A stretch of 64,000 bases of DNA from Bremerella alba (GCF_013618625.1 NZ_JABRWO010000008.1:1-64000), one strand, 5' to 3'. Shown: positions 9,098-19,000, numbered from the stretch's first letter. Notes: a model not told the origin generated them from the sequence alone. A program made the numbers and translations.

Positions 9098-9691
9098 ATG
9101 ATCGATTACTATCAGGCATTTCTCGAAGCACCAAGCCGACAAGGCTTCCTGAAACTTCAAGACGAAGTGAAAACGGAAGCCGACTTTTGTTCGGTCGGAA
9201 GCTTCGTAAACCAACTGGCCGAATTATGCCAGCGCGGCTGCTATGAACAAATGTTCGAGCAGACCGAATTAATGCCGTTTGCCTGGGTCGCTTCTCCGTC
9301 GGCACATCTTTATGCGTCGATCGCTGCCCAGCAAATGGGATGCGACGACGACGCCGAACTCGAGCGTTTTATCACCGAATCGATCTTGCAGGGCTTGCTG
9401 GAAACGGGCGACGGCTCGGCTGACGCCCCTTACCGCATTACCTTTCTGTCGGATCGCCAAGATTTGCTGGCCTATTTCAGCTTAGATGTGGAAAAGCAGC
9501 GATTGGTCCGGTCTCCGTCCGGCATGATGGACGTCGTCACGACGACCACCGGAGACGACCTGTGCTTCCTGCTGGGTGACTTGGCCGCTTCCTCGCAGTT
9601 GAAAGACCGCCCGAATCTTCGCCTGAGCGTCGCCCACCCCCGCCTGGCCTCGAAGCGTCTGGCCGCGTGTTCGCCACGTCGTATTTGGTAA
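9098..9691 (+). CDS. Hypothetical protein, 197 residues
   Basis: A cytoplasmic protein without signal peptide or membrane helix. The start ATG has GAAGG nine bases upstream. The N-terminal two thirds look helical (YYQAFLEAPSRQGFLKL, VNQLAELCQRGCYEQMFEQ), a pattern like short tetratricopeptide-type helices, and the C-terminal third is richer in strands. I do not recognise the family. It is followed after 57 bases by a HAD hydrolase gene in the same direction. Confidence 0.65.
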   Translation: MIDYYQAFLEAPSRQGFLKLQDEVKTEADFCSVGSFVNQLAELCQRGCYEQMFEQTELMPFAWVASPSAHLYASIAAQQMGCDDDAELERFITESILQGLLETGDGSADAPYRITFLSDRQDLLAYFSLDVEKQRLVRSPSGMMDVVTTTTGDDLCFLLGDLAASSQLKDRPNLRLSVAHPRLASKRLAACSPRRIW

Positions 9692-9748
9692 CCGTTCTCC
9701 ATCGGCAAACGTGCCGCGGTCATCTTTTTAGCCAGTGCTTTTCCGTCT

Positions 9749-10390
9749 ATGTCTAGCTCGTGTGTTATTTTCGATTTAGACGGGACGCTCGTCGATAGCG
9801 AGACGCTCGGTTCACAGGCCTTGCTCGATCTGCTGCCGGAACTGGGCGAACCACTCCCCATTATTTCCGAACGTTACCGCGGCCAGCGGATGGCCAACAT
9901 CGTTGCGGATATCGAAACTCGCCTCGGCAAAAAGCTGCCAGACAACTTCGAGGACGAGTACCGCGAATACGCTGCATCTAAGATTGAAGCCGAACTGCGA
10001 CCGATGCCAGGCGTGGTGGCCATGCTCAATCAATTGCATCTGACGCGATGCGTGGCTTCAAGTGCACCCAAGGCGAAGATTCAGCTCGCGCTCAACGTGT
10101 GCGGGCTCGCATCGTTCTTTGGTAGCGATGTCTTCAGTTGCTACGAGATCGGCGCTTGGAAACCAGATCCGGCCATCTTTCGCCATGCCGCACAAGCGAT
10201 GAACGTGACGGCCGAGCATTGTGTTGTTGTCGAAGACAGTGACGTGGGGGTCTCCGCCGCCACGGCCGCAGGGATGCGCGTTCTGCGCTATGATCCTGTC
10301 GGAAGCTATTCTTCTTCCGACAGCGTGCAGAGCTTTGCCCACATGGACCAATTGCTGGGACTGATCGTATCGATTAATGATTCGCGCTAA
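9749..10390 (+). CDS. HAD-superfamily hydrolase (beta-phosphoglucomutase-like)
   Basis: A 213-residue HAD subfamily IA protein. Motif I FDLDGTLVDS gives the nucleophile Asp9 and acid/base Asp11; motif II is the Ser in CVASSAPKAK with the nearby Lys; motif III/IV is VVVEDSDVGVSAA. A helical cap lies between residues 15 and 85. This arrangement is typical of small sugar-phosphate phosphatases and beta-phosphoglucomutases (YqaB, YfbT, GPP types); the substrate cannot be fixed. No strong ribosome binding site is visible upstream. Confidence 0.85.
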   Translation: MSSSCVIFDLDGTLVDSETLGSQALLDLLPELGEPLPIISERYRGQRMANIVADIETRLGKKLPDNFEDEYREYAASKIEAELRPMPGVVAMLNQLHLTRCVASSAPKAKIQLALNVCGLASFFGSDVFSCYEIGAWKPDPAIFRHAAQAMNVTAEHCVVVEDSDVGVSAATAAGMRVLRYDPVGSYSSSDSVQSFAHMDQLLGLIVSINDSR

Positions 10391-10795
10391 TCCGTAGAGA
10401 GCTTTACCGTAGCGCAAGTTCACAGGAATCACCCGCCAATGGGGTTGCGCGATTGACGGGAAAGGGCACTTACAGGCCCGATCAATCTTTGTTCATCACC
10501 CCATCTTCTTAGCTGGGCGCTGGTAGACGTGCAAACATCAGTCATTGATGGTGGGTCAACACTAACCCTAAGCTTCAAGAGATGTTACGCCAAAGGTCTT
10601 TGAACCGACGATGCCGCGTCGTCTCTGCGATCAAAATCCAATACTGAATTAATAAAGTCTTGGTCTTGATATTTCGTGACATCACGGTAGCATAGATTTC
10701 ATCGTTTGAGCGGTTGTCGATAAGACGTTAGTTCAAACATTAGACGGCAAATCGCTCTCGGTTTTCTTCTCTTCTCTTACAGATCGAGTTTCAGT
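10391..10795. other. 405-base intergenic region, possible operator
   Basis: No coding frame is supported. A short dyad CGTGA-CA-TCACG lies at 10675-10686, about 110 bases ahead of the lipoprotein gene, in an AT-richer stretch that may hold its promoter. I cannot assign -35 and -10 boxes with confidence. Confidence 0.3.
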
Positions 10796-11242
10796 ATGCC
10801 AGTGTCGAAAGACAGGACCCTTAAAATTGAGTCCGTGGTGCTCATGCTTTGTGTGAGCGTCAGTACATTGTTTCTCTCCGGTTGCGGAGGGGCGGTCGAC
10901 CCGCTCAATCGTCAGGCGATAAGTGGTGAAGTCACCCTGAATGATCAGCCCCTCGATACCGGTTCGATCTCTTTCGACCCGCAAGATCGCGACCAAGGCC
11001 GGCCTGGTGGTGCGACCATTCTCGATGGAAAGTTTTCAGTCGAAAGCGAACGAGGATTACCGCCGGGTACCTATACGGTTCGTATTAATAGTGCCGATGC
11101 CACTGCCGAAGCGGCCGGTGAACCTGGCGAGTCCCGCCGCCTGGCGAAAGAACGTATTCCTACCCAATGGAATAGTAAAAGCGATCAAACCATCACAGTC
11201 GTTGACGGGGAGGATAACTCGTTTCAATTCGCCATCCCCTAG
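10796..11242 (+). CDS. Transthyretin-like lipoprotein
   Basis: A 148-residue secreted lipoprotein. The signal peptide ends in the lipobox LFLSGC with Cys30 as the lipid-modified residue. The mature part carries the pattern ISGEVTLNDQPLDTGSISF...GGATILDGKFSVESERGLPPGTYTVRI, the carboxypeptidase-regulatory/transthyretin-like beta-sandwich found in hundreds of planctomycete lipoproteins. The role is probably structural or adhesive at the cell envelope. It precedes the DUF1559 gene by 72 bases; the two families often occur side by side. Confidence 0.85.
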   Translation: MPVSKDRTLKIESVVLMLCVSVSTLFLSGCGGAVDPLNRQAISGEVTLNDQPLDTGSISFDPQDRDQGRPGGATILDGKFSVESERGLPPGTYTVRINSADATAEAAGEPGESRRLAKERIPTQWNSKSDQTITVVDGEDNSFQFAIP

Positions 11243-11314
11243 GCGACCTTAATAAACTCACACCTCATCTGCTCCCATGCACACTAATTCCTTTTCCTAT
11301 TTTGGAGCTATACC

Positions 11315-12232
11315 GTGGTTCGAATGCGCGCTTCTCGAGGATTCACCCTCGTAGAACTTCTTGTCGTGATTGCCATTATTGGCGTGTTGATTGCCTTGCT
11401 TCTGCCAGCCGTGCAACAGGCCCGAGAAGCTGCTCGAAGAATGCAATGTTCTAATAATTTAAAGCAATTGGGACTGGCAATTCACAACTATCACGACACG
11501 TTTCAGAACTTCCCAGGCGGCACTTACGCCTGCTGTTGGGGAACCTGGCAGGTCTCGATTCTGCCGTTCATCGAGCAGAAAAATCTGTACGACAACTACA
11601 ACATCACCGACAAGTACGTCACCAGCGACTCTCGCTACAGCGGCGATGACAATATTGACGTAACGACGGTCGAACTCAGCGCACTAACGTGCCCGAGTGA
11701 TACCCCCAACAAGCCGCTTGGGTCGATCACCTCGCACAGCTACGGCGCGAACTACGGTAACACCGATTACGACCAGGGCACCGTCAATGGAGTGGAGTTC
11801 CATGGAGCTCCGTTTAAGTACGTCAACAACGATGAGGGCTCGAAGGGCTATCAAGGGTTCCGTGATATTACCGATGGTACTGCCAATACGGTTCTGTTTG
11901 CCGAGAAACTGCAGGGCGAAGGGAAAGACCTCAGGGCCTATTCATGGTGGGGTGACGGGAGCTCGGTGTCTGGTTACTTGACGCCAAATACTTCTGACGC
12001 AGATCGTATTTACTCTGCCAGCTACTGCAACAACTTGCCACTGAAGAACCTGCCGTGTGCTGCCTCGACGTCGAGTGCACCGTCGATGTTTGCGGCGCGA
12101 AGTCGGCATCCCGGCGGAGTGCAGGTAGTGCTTTGCGATGGTTCGAGTCGCTTTATCACCGAAACCATTCAAGTCGACACTTGGCGAAATCTGATGTCAT
12201 CGCGCGATGGCCAAGTGCTGGGCGAATTTTAG
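11315..12232 (+). CDS. DUF1559 prepilin-like protein
   Basis: A 305-residue protein with a type IV prepilin N-terminus: [20 protein letters not shown], the Gly before Phe being the prepilin-peptidase cleavage site and Glu the conserved +5 residue. After the helix comes [21 protein letters not shown], the DUF1559 signature, and near the end [13 protein letters not shown], the H-x9-DG motif. These proteins are a very large planctomycete family of pseudopilin-like surface proteins whose function is not settled. The start is GTG at 11315 after TTGGAGC. A possible processing enzyme is encoded at 45084. A terminator follows at 12281. Confidence 0.9.
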   Translation: MVRMRASRGFTLVELLVVIAIIGVLIALLLPAVQQAREAARRMQCSNNLKQLGLAIHNYHDTFQNFPGGTYACCWGTWQVSILPFIEQKNLYDNYNITDKYVTSDSRYSGDDNIDVTTVELSALTCPSDTPNKPLGSITSHSYGANYGNTDYDQGTVNGVEFHGAPFKYVNNDEGSKGYQGFRDITDGTANTVLFAEKLQGEGKDLRAYSWWGDGSSVSGYLTPNTSDADRIYSASYCNNLPLKNLPCAASTSSAPSMFAARSRHPGGVQVVLCDGSSRFITETIQVDTWRNLMSSRDGQVLGEF

Positions 12233-12280
12233 GAACCCCTTGATAGCGGCTTTTCACGACTCTCTTCCGATCGAGGCTAG

Positions 12281-12320
12281 GGGGCAAAACCGGTACTAAC
12301 CGCGTTTTGCCCCTTTTTTT
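12281..12320 (+). terminator. Rho-independent terminator after the DUF1559 gene
   Basis: GGGGCAAAAC and GTTTTGCCCC form a perfect ten-pair stem around a 12-base loop, followed directly by eight T. Confidence 0.9.
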
Positions 12321-12491
12321 TGCCAGAGGAGGGAAACAATGGGTCGATCTGTAACGATTTTATTGCCCCTCTGGCAGGTTCCTCGATAATGGTAGGGGGA
12401 GAGTGCTGCACGAACCATTGGACGAAGCGGCATTTGACCTAATCTATAATGCTGGAAACGATTTCGCGTCCTTCTCTCTTCCGTGGTTTGC

Positions 12492-14846
12492 ATGAAACGT
12501 CAAACGAGTTATCTCATCGCATTGGGTATCCTCTGGTTCGCCGCTCCGGCGACGGCCTGGGGCACGATCGTGGAACTCAAGAACGGGATGCGTCTGGAAG
12601 GCTCGGTCGGCAAGATCGCCAGCATGAGCGACGACCCACTCAAAACACCGACCGCCGGTGCCGTCGACAACCAGTTGATTGTCCTGGTCGACAACGACCT
12701 AAAGCGAACGTTTGTTTCGACCTACCAGGTACAAGACGTTCAAGAGGCGGCCCCCACCCCGGTCGAACGCGTGAAGATTGATCAACGCGTGGCCGTTTCT
12801 GGACGCAGCGTACACGCGGTCGGAGAAGGGATTCGCGTAACACCCTGGGACGAGTTCGGTCGACGAATCTATTCTATGCAAACCGCACGCGGACCCGTCG
12901 ATGTCATCCAAGGCATCACCGAGATCACACCACAGTGGACGCGTGTCGAAGGCCTGATGGCCGACAGTCCTCATGTTTGGGATATGCGAATCCGCACCAG
13001 CAGCATCCCCCGCGATAAGCTGAGTCAGATTCTAATGCGTCGCATCGACCCAAAAGATGCTGCTCAGCGCCTACAGATTGTGCGGCTCTACCTTCAAGCC
13101 GAACGCTACCGAGATGCGGCCGCTGAACTTTCAGCGCTAATGAATGACTTCGAGGATTTGAAAAAGCAGTTCGGCAAACAGTACGAAGAATTGATTCAAC
13201 TGAGCGCCACCACGCTGATCGATGAGGTCGAACTTCGCAAAGAGACGGGGCAGCACAACCTGGCCTATGGCATGTTGAATAAGTTCCCCGGCGATAAGGT
13301 TGCCAGTTCGACGCTGCTCAAGGTCAAGTCGATGCTGACCGAGTACCAGACCGCCTACGAACGCCGCGACAAGATGTTTAACTTGCTGAGGGAACATCTC
13401 GCAGAGTTTACCGATCCTGCTCAGAAGCCGATCGTCGAAGAGGCGATTGCCGAAATAGAAGCCGAGCTGAATATCAATAATATGGATCGGCTGGGCCCCT
13501 ACATGCGACTTTCCGATGACCCATCGCTGAAGATCGACGAGAAGTTAGCCTTGGGTATTAGCGGCTGGATACTTGGTCCTAACGATTCTCAGGAAAACCT
13601 GGCCGTAGCCCTGAGCGTGTTTCAGGCTCGTGACCTCGTCAGCAATTATGTCAGCAACCGAAAAGACGTCGACCGAAGAAGCATTCTGGAAAAGCTAAAG
13701 GGCATGGAAGGCGGCTCGCCGGCGTATGTCTCTAAGATCTTGTGGTTCATGAAGCCGCCACTGTCCAATGCCGAGCCTGAGACGTCCTCAGAGATTCCCG
13801 GCTACTTCCTGATGCGCGTGCCAGGCGTGCCTGGGCGTTCCGATTTCTTCTATTACGTTCAGTTGCCACAAGGATACGACCCTTACCGAAAATATCCCAC
13901 CATCGTGACCTTGCACGGGGCAGGAACCACCGCCGAACAGCAGATCGATTGGTGGTCAGGTTCTCATAGCGAAAAAGCCAAGATCCGTACCGGTCAGGCA
14001 GCCCGCAATGGGTATATTGTGATCGCTCCGATTTGGGCGGAAGAGCATCAGTTTGAATACAACTATTCGGCCTACGAGCATGCGTCGGTCCTGTTCAGTT
14101 TGCGTCACGCGCTGCGTCATTTCTCGATCGACACCGATCGAGTCTTCCTCAGCGGGCATTCGATGGGGGGCGATGCGGCCTGGGATATCGGCCTAGCACA
14201 TCCTGACCTGTGGGCCGGTGTCATTCCGATTGTTGCCAAGGCCGATAAGTACGTGGCACGGTACTGGGAGAATGCCCGGAACGTTTCGCTGTACTTCGTC
14301 TGCGGGGAACTCGATGGAAATAAACGTGAGGTCAATTCCCGCGACTTCGACCGCTATCTGACGAAAACGAATTTCGATACTACCATTGTCGAATATCGAG
14401 GACGTGGGCACGAACATTTCCAGGACGATATTCAGGATATCTTTCGCTGGATGGATTACCACAAACGTGTCTTCTTCCCCAAGGAATATGACGTCGTCGC
14501 GATGCGGCCGTGGGACAATTTCTTCTACTGGTTGGAAGTGAGCGACTTCCCCGAACGCAGCCTGGTTTTACCGGCCAACTATCCGGAAGCAAGGAAATCT
14601 CCGGTGAAGATCACCGCCAAAGTCCTGGCAACCAATGGTGTTCTCGTGAATAGCGGCACCGGCAAAGCGAACATTTATCTGACGCCAGATATCGTGAACT
14701 TCGACGAGCGGATGACGATCACCTACGACGGTCGGAACTACGGCAACGGGGTCAAGCCGTCGACCGAGGTAATGCTGGAAGATGCTCGTACCCGAGCCGA
14801 TCGCTTGCATCCGTTCTGGGCAAAGGTCGATACGAACGACCGGTAG
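12492..14846 (+). CDS. Secreted alpha/beta-hydrolase (esterase/peptidase-like)
   Basis: A 784-residue exported protein. A signal peptide (MKRQTSYLIALGILWFAAPATA) is followed by a beta-rich stretch (VELKNGMRLEGSV) and a long helical middle region. The hydrolase domain covers roughly residues 440-660: oxyanion segment TIVTLHGAGTT, nucleophile elbow GHSMGG with Ser557, and a candidate catalytic His in YRGRGHEHF near 640. This layout resembles phospholipase/carboxylesterase and polyhydroxybutyrate depolymerase-like enzymes. Substrate unknown. The start ATG at 12492 is chosen over the GTG three codons earlier because it begins the signal peptide. The stop codon directly abuts the stop of the convergent nucleotidyltransferase gene. 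Confidence 0.8.
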   Translation: MKRQTSYLIALGILWFAAPATAWGTIVELKNGMRLEGSVGKIASMSDDPLKTPTAGAVDNQLIVLVDNDLKRTFVSTYQVQDVQEAAPTPVERVKIDQRVAVSGRSVHAVGEGIRVTPWDEFGRRIYSMQTARGPVDVIQGITEITPQWTRVEGLMADSPHVWDMRIRTSSIPRDKLSQILMRRIDPKDAAQRLQIVRLYLQAERYRDAAAELSALMNDFEDLKKQFGKQYEELIQLSATTLIDEVELRKETGQHNLAYGMLNKFPGDKVASSTLLKVKSMLTEYQTAYERRDKMFNLLREHLAEFTDPAQKPIVEEAIAEIEAELNINNMDRLGPYMRLSDDPSLKIDEKLALGISGWILGPNDSQENLAVALSVFQARDLVSNYVSNRKDVDRRSILEKLKGMEGGSPAYVSKILWFMKPPLSNAEPETSSEIPGYFLMRVPGVPGRSDFFYYVQLPQGYDPYRKYPTIVTLHGAGTTAEQQIDWWSGSHSEKAKIRTGQAARNGYIVIAPIWAEEHQFEYNYSAYEHASVLFSLRHALRHFSIDTDRVFLSGHSMGGDAAWDIGLAHPDLWAGVIPIVAKADKYVARYWENARNVSLYFVCGELDGNKREVNSRDFDRYLTKTNFDTTIVEYRGRGHEHFQDDIQDIFRWMDYHKRVFFPKEYDVVAMRPWDNFFYWLEVSDFPERSLVLPANYPEARKSPVKITAKVLATNGVLVNSGTGKANIYLTPDIVNFDERMTITYDGRNYGNGVKPSTEVMLEDARTRADRLHPFWAKVDTNDR

Positions 14847-15449
14847 CTAAGGGGCTGGTTTTCCATCAAGTTTCACTTCTACGAAGAGGCGATGGAGTAA
14901 GTCGATGATCGCTAGTTGATCCGCCAGCTCTCGAAGGTACGCCTGGTCGAGCTGTCCCCGATTATTCCTGGCTAACATCGAGACATCGTTCCATTGTCTT
15001 TCTGAAACTTCGTCCCCCTCACGATACCATAGTAGCTTCGCGAGAACGATGTCTTCTAGCGATGCGATTGGTACACACAGTTGTTGTTCTGCGTCTAATG
15101 GGGCCGCTTTGGCTCGGGCGAATGCTGATCGATCGAACTCGCGATTCTGATTAATAAAGATGTCTACTTTAAAACCGGTTTCAAGATGAATCAGGTTAAA
15201 ACAGGATCGATTGAAGATGGCGTTTCGAATCGTGGCTTCATCGGCGTAAAATTCGTCTACGATTTGAGAGAAAAATGGCAGTACATGCCGCTCTTGAATA
15301 TCGGCAATTAGATCGACATCGATTGTACTACGCGGGACCCCATGATAAGAACTTGCTACGCTTCCTCCTACGAAGAAGGGGATTTGCAACAGATCTAACA
15401 CCTCAATGACAGAGCGTGCCGCTACGATGAGGTCGTTTGATGTGCTCAC
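14847..15449 (-). CDS. Nucleotidyltransferase-fold protein of a two-gene module
   Basis: A 200-residue protein with the polymerase-beta nucleotidyltransferase pattern: FVGGSVASSYHG (GG at 28-29, Ser30), the metal-binding pair in TIDVDLIAD (Asp44, Asp46) and a third acidic residue in FKVDIFI (Asp96). All three acidic positions are present, so it is potentially active. Similar proteins are annotated as nucleotidyl transferases related to AbiEii/MNT toxins and antitoxins. The GTG start is four bases after the stop of the 83-residue partner, so translation is probably coupled. Whether it modifies tRNA, protein or a small molecule is unknown. Confidence 0.8.
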   Translation of the reverse strand: MSTSNDLIVAARSVIEVLDLLQIPFFVGGSVASSYHGVPRSTIDVDLIADIQERHVLPFFSQIVDEFYADEATIRNAIFNRSCFNLIHLETGFKVDIFINQNREFDRSAFARAKAAPLDAEQQLCVPIASLEDIVLAKLLWYREGDEVSERQWNDVSMLARNNRGQLDQAYLRELADQLAIIDLLHRLFVEVKLDGKPAP

Positions 15450-15453
15450 GCGG

Positions 15454-15705
15454 TCACTTCGACTTCAAAAACAATTCGACGGACCGAGCTGAGTCGGCGC
15501 CATAGTTCTGCTCGACAAAGGTCAGCACGACCTGCCGCTCGGTGAACTCCGGATATTGGCGTCGAATCGCAGCTTTAGACATGGCGATTACCTGACCACT
15601 AAGCGTAATCGCCTTTGCGACACGCTGCGGACCAGTCATGTTACGAAGTAGGTTCAATTGAACCTCGAGTGCCTCAGGGTGTGTGTCAACCGTGTAAGGC
15701 GTCAT
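15454..15705 (-). CDS. Small partner protein of the nucleotidyltransferase
   Basis: An 83-residue protein, first gene of the pair. It is predicted to be all-helical: EALEVQLNLLRNMTGPQRVAKAITLSGQVIAMSKAAIRRQYPEF, then ERQVVLTFVEQNYG. The pattern LLRNMTGPxRxxxAxxLS...A.RRQYPEFTE...FVxxxYG fits a widespread, unnamed family usually found next to a nucleotidyltransferase in planctomycetes and cyanobacteria. I see no helix-turn-helix. It could be an antitoxin, a substrate adaptor or a folding partner. Start is the ATG at 15705. Confidence 0.7.
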   Translation of the reverse strand: MTPYTVDTHPEALEVQLNLLRNMTGPQRVAKAITLSGQVIAMSKAAIRRQYPEFTERQVVLTFVEQNYGADSARSVELFLKSK

Positions 15706-15801
15706 CGGCTACTCCCAAAAGAGCATTTGCTGAATGAACGAATTCTACCGATAACGCCAGATGACAACAAGTTTTGGCGCGGGTGCGTGAACCAAGCGAC
15801 C

Positions 15802-17520
15802 TTACTCGTCGGTCACACAACCCTCCGAGGCGCTCTTCACGTTTTTGATGTACTTGTAGAGCGTGCCTCGTTTGACCTTGTAGGCCGGAGCGGTCCAGGC
15901 CGCTTTACGTTTGGCCAGTTCTTCTTCTGATACGTCCAGGTCGATCAGGCGTTGGTCGGCGTCGATCGTGATGAGGTCGCCGTCCTGGGCCAATGCGATT
16001 GGGCCGCCTACTTGGGCCTCGGGAGTGATGTGACCCACGATAAAACCGTGAGAACCGCCAGAGAAGCGTCCGTCGGTCAGTAGTGCCACATCCGAACCCA
16101 ATCCGGCACCCATGATGGCCGAGGTAGGGGTGAGCATTTCCGGCATGCCGGGGCCGCCCTTGGGGCCTTCGTAGCGAATGACAACCACGTCACCTTTGAC
16201 GATTTTCTTATCTTCCAGTGCGTGAAGCATGTCTTCTTCGGAATCGAACACCTTGGCCGGGCCGCTGAATTGAAGCCCTTCTTTGCCGGTGATCTTAGCC
16301 ACCGCGCCCTCTGGGGCCAGGCTTCCGAAGAGCATCTGCAAGTGGCCCGTCTTTTTGATCGGATTAGACAACGGACGCACGATATCCTGACCTTCGGTCA
16401 GGTCAGGCGTTTCGGCGCAGTTCTCGGCGAGTGTCTTGCCGGTTACCGTCAGGCAATCACCAGTTAACAGGCCTTCCTTCAAGAGGTACTTCATCACGCC
16501 CGGGGTGCCGCCGATCTTGTGCAGGTCTTCTTGCACGTACTTACCGCTTGGCTTGAAGTCGGCCAGCATTGGTACACGATCGCTGACAGCCTGCCAGTCT
16601 TCCAAGCCCAGGTCGATGTCCACGCTACGGGCCATGGCAATCAAGTGCAGCACAGCATTGGTCGAGCCACCTAGGGCCATGACAATGACCATGGCGTTCT
16701 CGAAAGCTTCGCGAGTCATGATATCTCGCGGCTTGATGTCTTTTTCAAGTAGGTTACGAATCGCGGCACCGGCTTGGTGACACTCTTCGATCTTGCCGGG
16801 GTCTTCGGCCGGAATGCTGGCCGAGAAGGGCAACGACATGCCCAAGGCTTCAATGGCCGAGGCCATGGTGTTGGCCGTGTACATTCCGCCACAAGCACCT
16901 GCACCGGGGCACGACTTACGAACGATCTCTTTACGTTCGTCTTCCGAAATCGTTCCGGCAAGAAATTGGCCGTAACATTGAAAGGCCGAGACGACATCCA
17001 GCTTGTCTCCGTTGCGATGGCCAGGCTTGATCGTGCCACCGTAAACCATCAGGGCAGGGCGGTTGAGCCGACCCATGGCGATCAAACAGCCAGGCATGTT
17101 TTTGTCGCAGCCAGGAATGGCCACCAACCCGTCGTACCACTGACCACCCATGATCGTTTCGATCGAATCGGCGATCAGGTCGCGGGACTGTAGCGAAAAG
17201 CTCATCCCTTCGGTACCCATCGAAATACCATCGCTCACGCCGATGGTGTTGAACCGCATGCCGACCATGTCGGCACCGACGACCCCTTTTTTCACCTCTT
17301 CGCCAAGCTCGTTGAGGTGCATATTGCAGGTATTACCTTCATACCAGACGCTGCAAATGCCGACTTGCGCCTTTTGCATGTCGTCTTCGGTCATCCCGGT
17401 TCCATACAACATGGCCTGGGATGCACCTTGGCTTTTGGGTTGGGTGATACGCGAGCTGTACTTGTTCAGGGGCTGGGACACGCGAAGGTACCTGCTACTT
17501 ACTAGAGGGGCGAGAGTCAT
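15802..17520 (-). CDS. ilvD: Dihydroxy-acid dehydratase
   Basis: A 572-residue enzyme that converts 2,3-dihydroxy-isovalerate and -methylvalerate to the keto acids that precede valine, leucine and isoleucine. Iron-sulfur and substrate motifs are visible: [11 protein letters not shown] and [20 protein letters not shown], with the C-terminal [14 protein letters not shown]. Length matches the family. The start is placed at the ATG at 17520; the frame is open 32 codons upstream (to 17616), but that extension is poor in family likeness and overlaps a possible short leader frame. Transcribed divergently from the DUF1080 gene. Confidence 0.93.
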   Translation of the reverse strand: MTLAPLVSSRYLRVSQPLNKYSSRITQPKSQGASQAMLYGTGMTEDDMQKAQVGICSVWYEGNTCNMHLNELGEEVKKGVVGADMVGMRFNTIGVSDGISMGTEGMSFSLQSRDLIADSIETIMGGQWYDGLVAIPGCDKNMPGCLIAMGRLNRPALMVYGGTIKPGHRNGDKLDVVSAFQCYGQFLAGTISEDERKEIVRKSCPGAGACGGMYTANTMASAIEALGMSLPFSASIPAEDPGKIEECHQAGAAIRNLLEKDIKPRDIMTREAFENAMVIVMALGGSTNAVLHLIAMARSVDIDLGLEDWQAVSDRVPMLADFKPSGKYVQEDLHKIGGTPGVMKYLLKEGLLTGDCLTVTGKTLAENCAETPDLTEGQDIVRPLSNPIKKTGHLQMLFGSLAPEGAVAKITGKEGLQFSGPAKVFDSEEDMLHALEDKKIVKGDVVVIRYEGPKGGPGMPEMLTPTSAIMGAGLGSDVALLTDGRFSGGSHGFIVGHITPEAQVGGPIALAQDGDLITIDADQRLIDLDVSEEELAKRKAAWTAPAYKVKRGTLYKYIKNVKSASEGCVTDE

Positions 17521-17539
17521 CAATAAGGAATCCGTTATT

Positions 17540-17602
17540 CTAGCCAGACAAGCGAATTGCTGCCAGGATCGGCAGGAATTGCGGAAAAACTCCCTTAACC
17601 AT
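17540..17602 (-). promoter_or_regulatory. Possible leader-peptide frame before ilvD
   Basis: A 20-residue frame ([20 protein letters not shown]) ends 19 bases before the ilvD start. Seven of 20 residues are Val, Leu or Ile, clustered in [10 protein letters not shown], the amino acids whose pathway ilvD serves. Enrichment is modest and no ribosome binding site is clear, so this is a weak candidate. Confidence 0.2.
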
Positions 17603-17716
17603 GCAAATACCGGCATTTCTGCTCTGACTTGGGGTGGGACCTTGAGGTAAAATTAAGGGATAGGCCAACCCCTTCCCACTCACCCGTGCGACCCACCTCG
17701 GGAGCCCACCGCGAGT

Positions 17717-18367
17717 ATGAAAACTAATTTTCTGCTACTTACCTGCTTGTTCACACTCTGCGTGTTAACACTAGGCAGAGCCTCGATCGTGTTCGCCGAG
17801 ACCGACGAAGACTTGCTTTTCAATCAAGATTCCTTCGCCGGCTGGGAAGGAAATCTCGACTGGTTCCGCATCGAGAACGGGGCCGTTGTCGCCGGGCGTT
17901 TAGACCAAGATATCCCACGCAATGAATTCCTTTGCACTGAACAAGAGTTCGCCGACTTTGAACTGACTCTCGAGGCAAAGCTGGTGGGCGATGGCAAGAA
18001 CGCCGGGGTTCAATTTCGCAGCAAACGCATCCCCGATCACCACGAAGTGATTGGCTATCAGTGCGATATGGGCTGGGTTGGGAACAAGCCCATTTGGGGT
18101 GCGCTCTACGATGAGTCGCGTCGGCGAGAATTCCTGGCCGAGGGAGACTCGGAAAAGATCAGGAAGGCGATTGCCGACAAAGAATTCGTTCCTCTTAAGA
18201 TTCGAGCCCAAGGCAAGCACATTCAGATTTGGGTCGGTGATGTCAAAACGGTCGATTATCACGAACCGGACGACAATATCCCCCAGTCAGGCATTCTCGG
18301 TCTGCAGATTCATTCCGGACCGAAGTGCGAAGCTTGGTATCGCAACATTCGTTTGAAGAAGTTGTGA
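17717..18367 (+). CDS. DUF1080 (3-keto-disaccharide hydrolase-type) secreted protein
   Basis: A 216-residue protein with a signal peptide (NFLLLTCLFTLCVLTLGRAS) and one DUF1080 domain, a concanavalin-like beta-sandwich. Typical marks: LFNQDSFAGWEG at the start, WFRIENGAVVAG, FADFELTLEAKL, NAGVQFRSKR, and the end SGILGLQIHSGPKCEAWYRNIRLKKL. Members are abundant in planctomycetes and some hydrolyse 3-keto-glycosides. The ATG at 17717 follows GGGAG. The next gene starts four bases after the stop, so the two form an operon. Confidence 0.88.
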   Translation: MKTNFLLLTCLFTLCVLTLGRASIVFAETDEDLLFNQDSFAGWEGNLDWFRIENGAVVAGRLDQDIPRNEFLCTEQEFADFELTLEAKLVGDGKNAGVQFRSKRIPDHHEVIGYQCDMGWVGNKPIWGALYDESRRREFLAEGDSEKIRKAIADKEFVPLKIRAQGKHIQIWVGDVKTVDYHEPDDNIPQSGILGLQIHSGPKCEAWYRNIRLKKL

Positions 18368-18370
18368 GTC

Positions 18371-19000
18371 GTGGCGGAAACGAGTTCTACCATCGAGTTC
18401 TTTTACTTCGATCTGGGGAAGGTGCTGCTCGACTTCGATCACGAGATCGCTTGTCGCCAATTGGCAGACGTCTTGGGAACTACCGCTGAAGTCATCCGTA
18501 ACGATGTCTTTCACTCAGGCGAGCAGTGGAAGTACGAACGGGGCCAGATCACCACGCTTGAACTGCATCGCTGGCTGTGCGATCGCTACGATGTTAGCCC
18601 CAATCTGGAAGACGTTTGCCATGCGGCCTCGCATATCTTCCATCCGATTCCCGGGACGATTGAAATCGCGGCGGCGCTGCATGCGACCGGAAAGCGAATG
18701 GGGATCCTTTCTAATACATGCGATGCCCACTGGGAGTATTGCCTGGGGAAACCGTTTCCCTTTCTCAATGAGTACTTCCCCGTTCACGCGCTGAGCTTTC
18801 GACTGGGCACGATGAAGCCAGATCCCGAGATCTACCGGAAAGCAGCTGCACTATGTGAGGTCGCACCGGAAAATATCTTCTTTGTGGACGATCGTCCGGA
18901 AAATGTGGCTGGTGCTGCCAATGCGGGTTATGACGCTGTATTGTTCACCGAGCCTGCCGACTTGCGTGAAGCATTGAAGGTTCGCGGCGTCCGTTTCTAA
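18371..19000 (+). CDS. HAD phosphatase (YihX-like)
   Basis: A 209-residue HAD subfamily IA hydrolase. Motif I is FYFDLGKVLLDFD: nucleophile Asp14 is present, while the position two residues later is Gly16 rather than Asp, as in YihX alpha-glucose-1-phosphate phosphatase. Motif II is ILSNT, the motif III Lys lies in GTMKPDPEIY, and motif IV is FFVDDRPENVAGA. The cap is helical. The GTG start lies three bases after the stop of the DUF1080 gene, indicating translational coupling. A sugar-phosphate substrate is likely. Confidence 0.85.
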   Translation: MAETSSTIEFFYFDLGKVLLDFDHEIACRQLADVLGTTAEVIRNDVFHSGEQWKYERGQITTLELHRWLCDRYDVSPNLEDVCHAASHIFHPIPGTIEIAAALHATGKRMGILSNTCDAHWEYCLGKPFPFLNEYFPVHALSFRLGTMKPDPEIYRKAAALCEVAPENIFFVDDRPENVAGAANAGYDAVLFTEPADLREALKVRGVRF

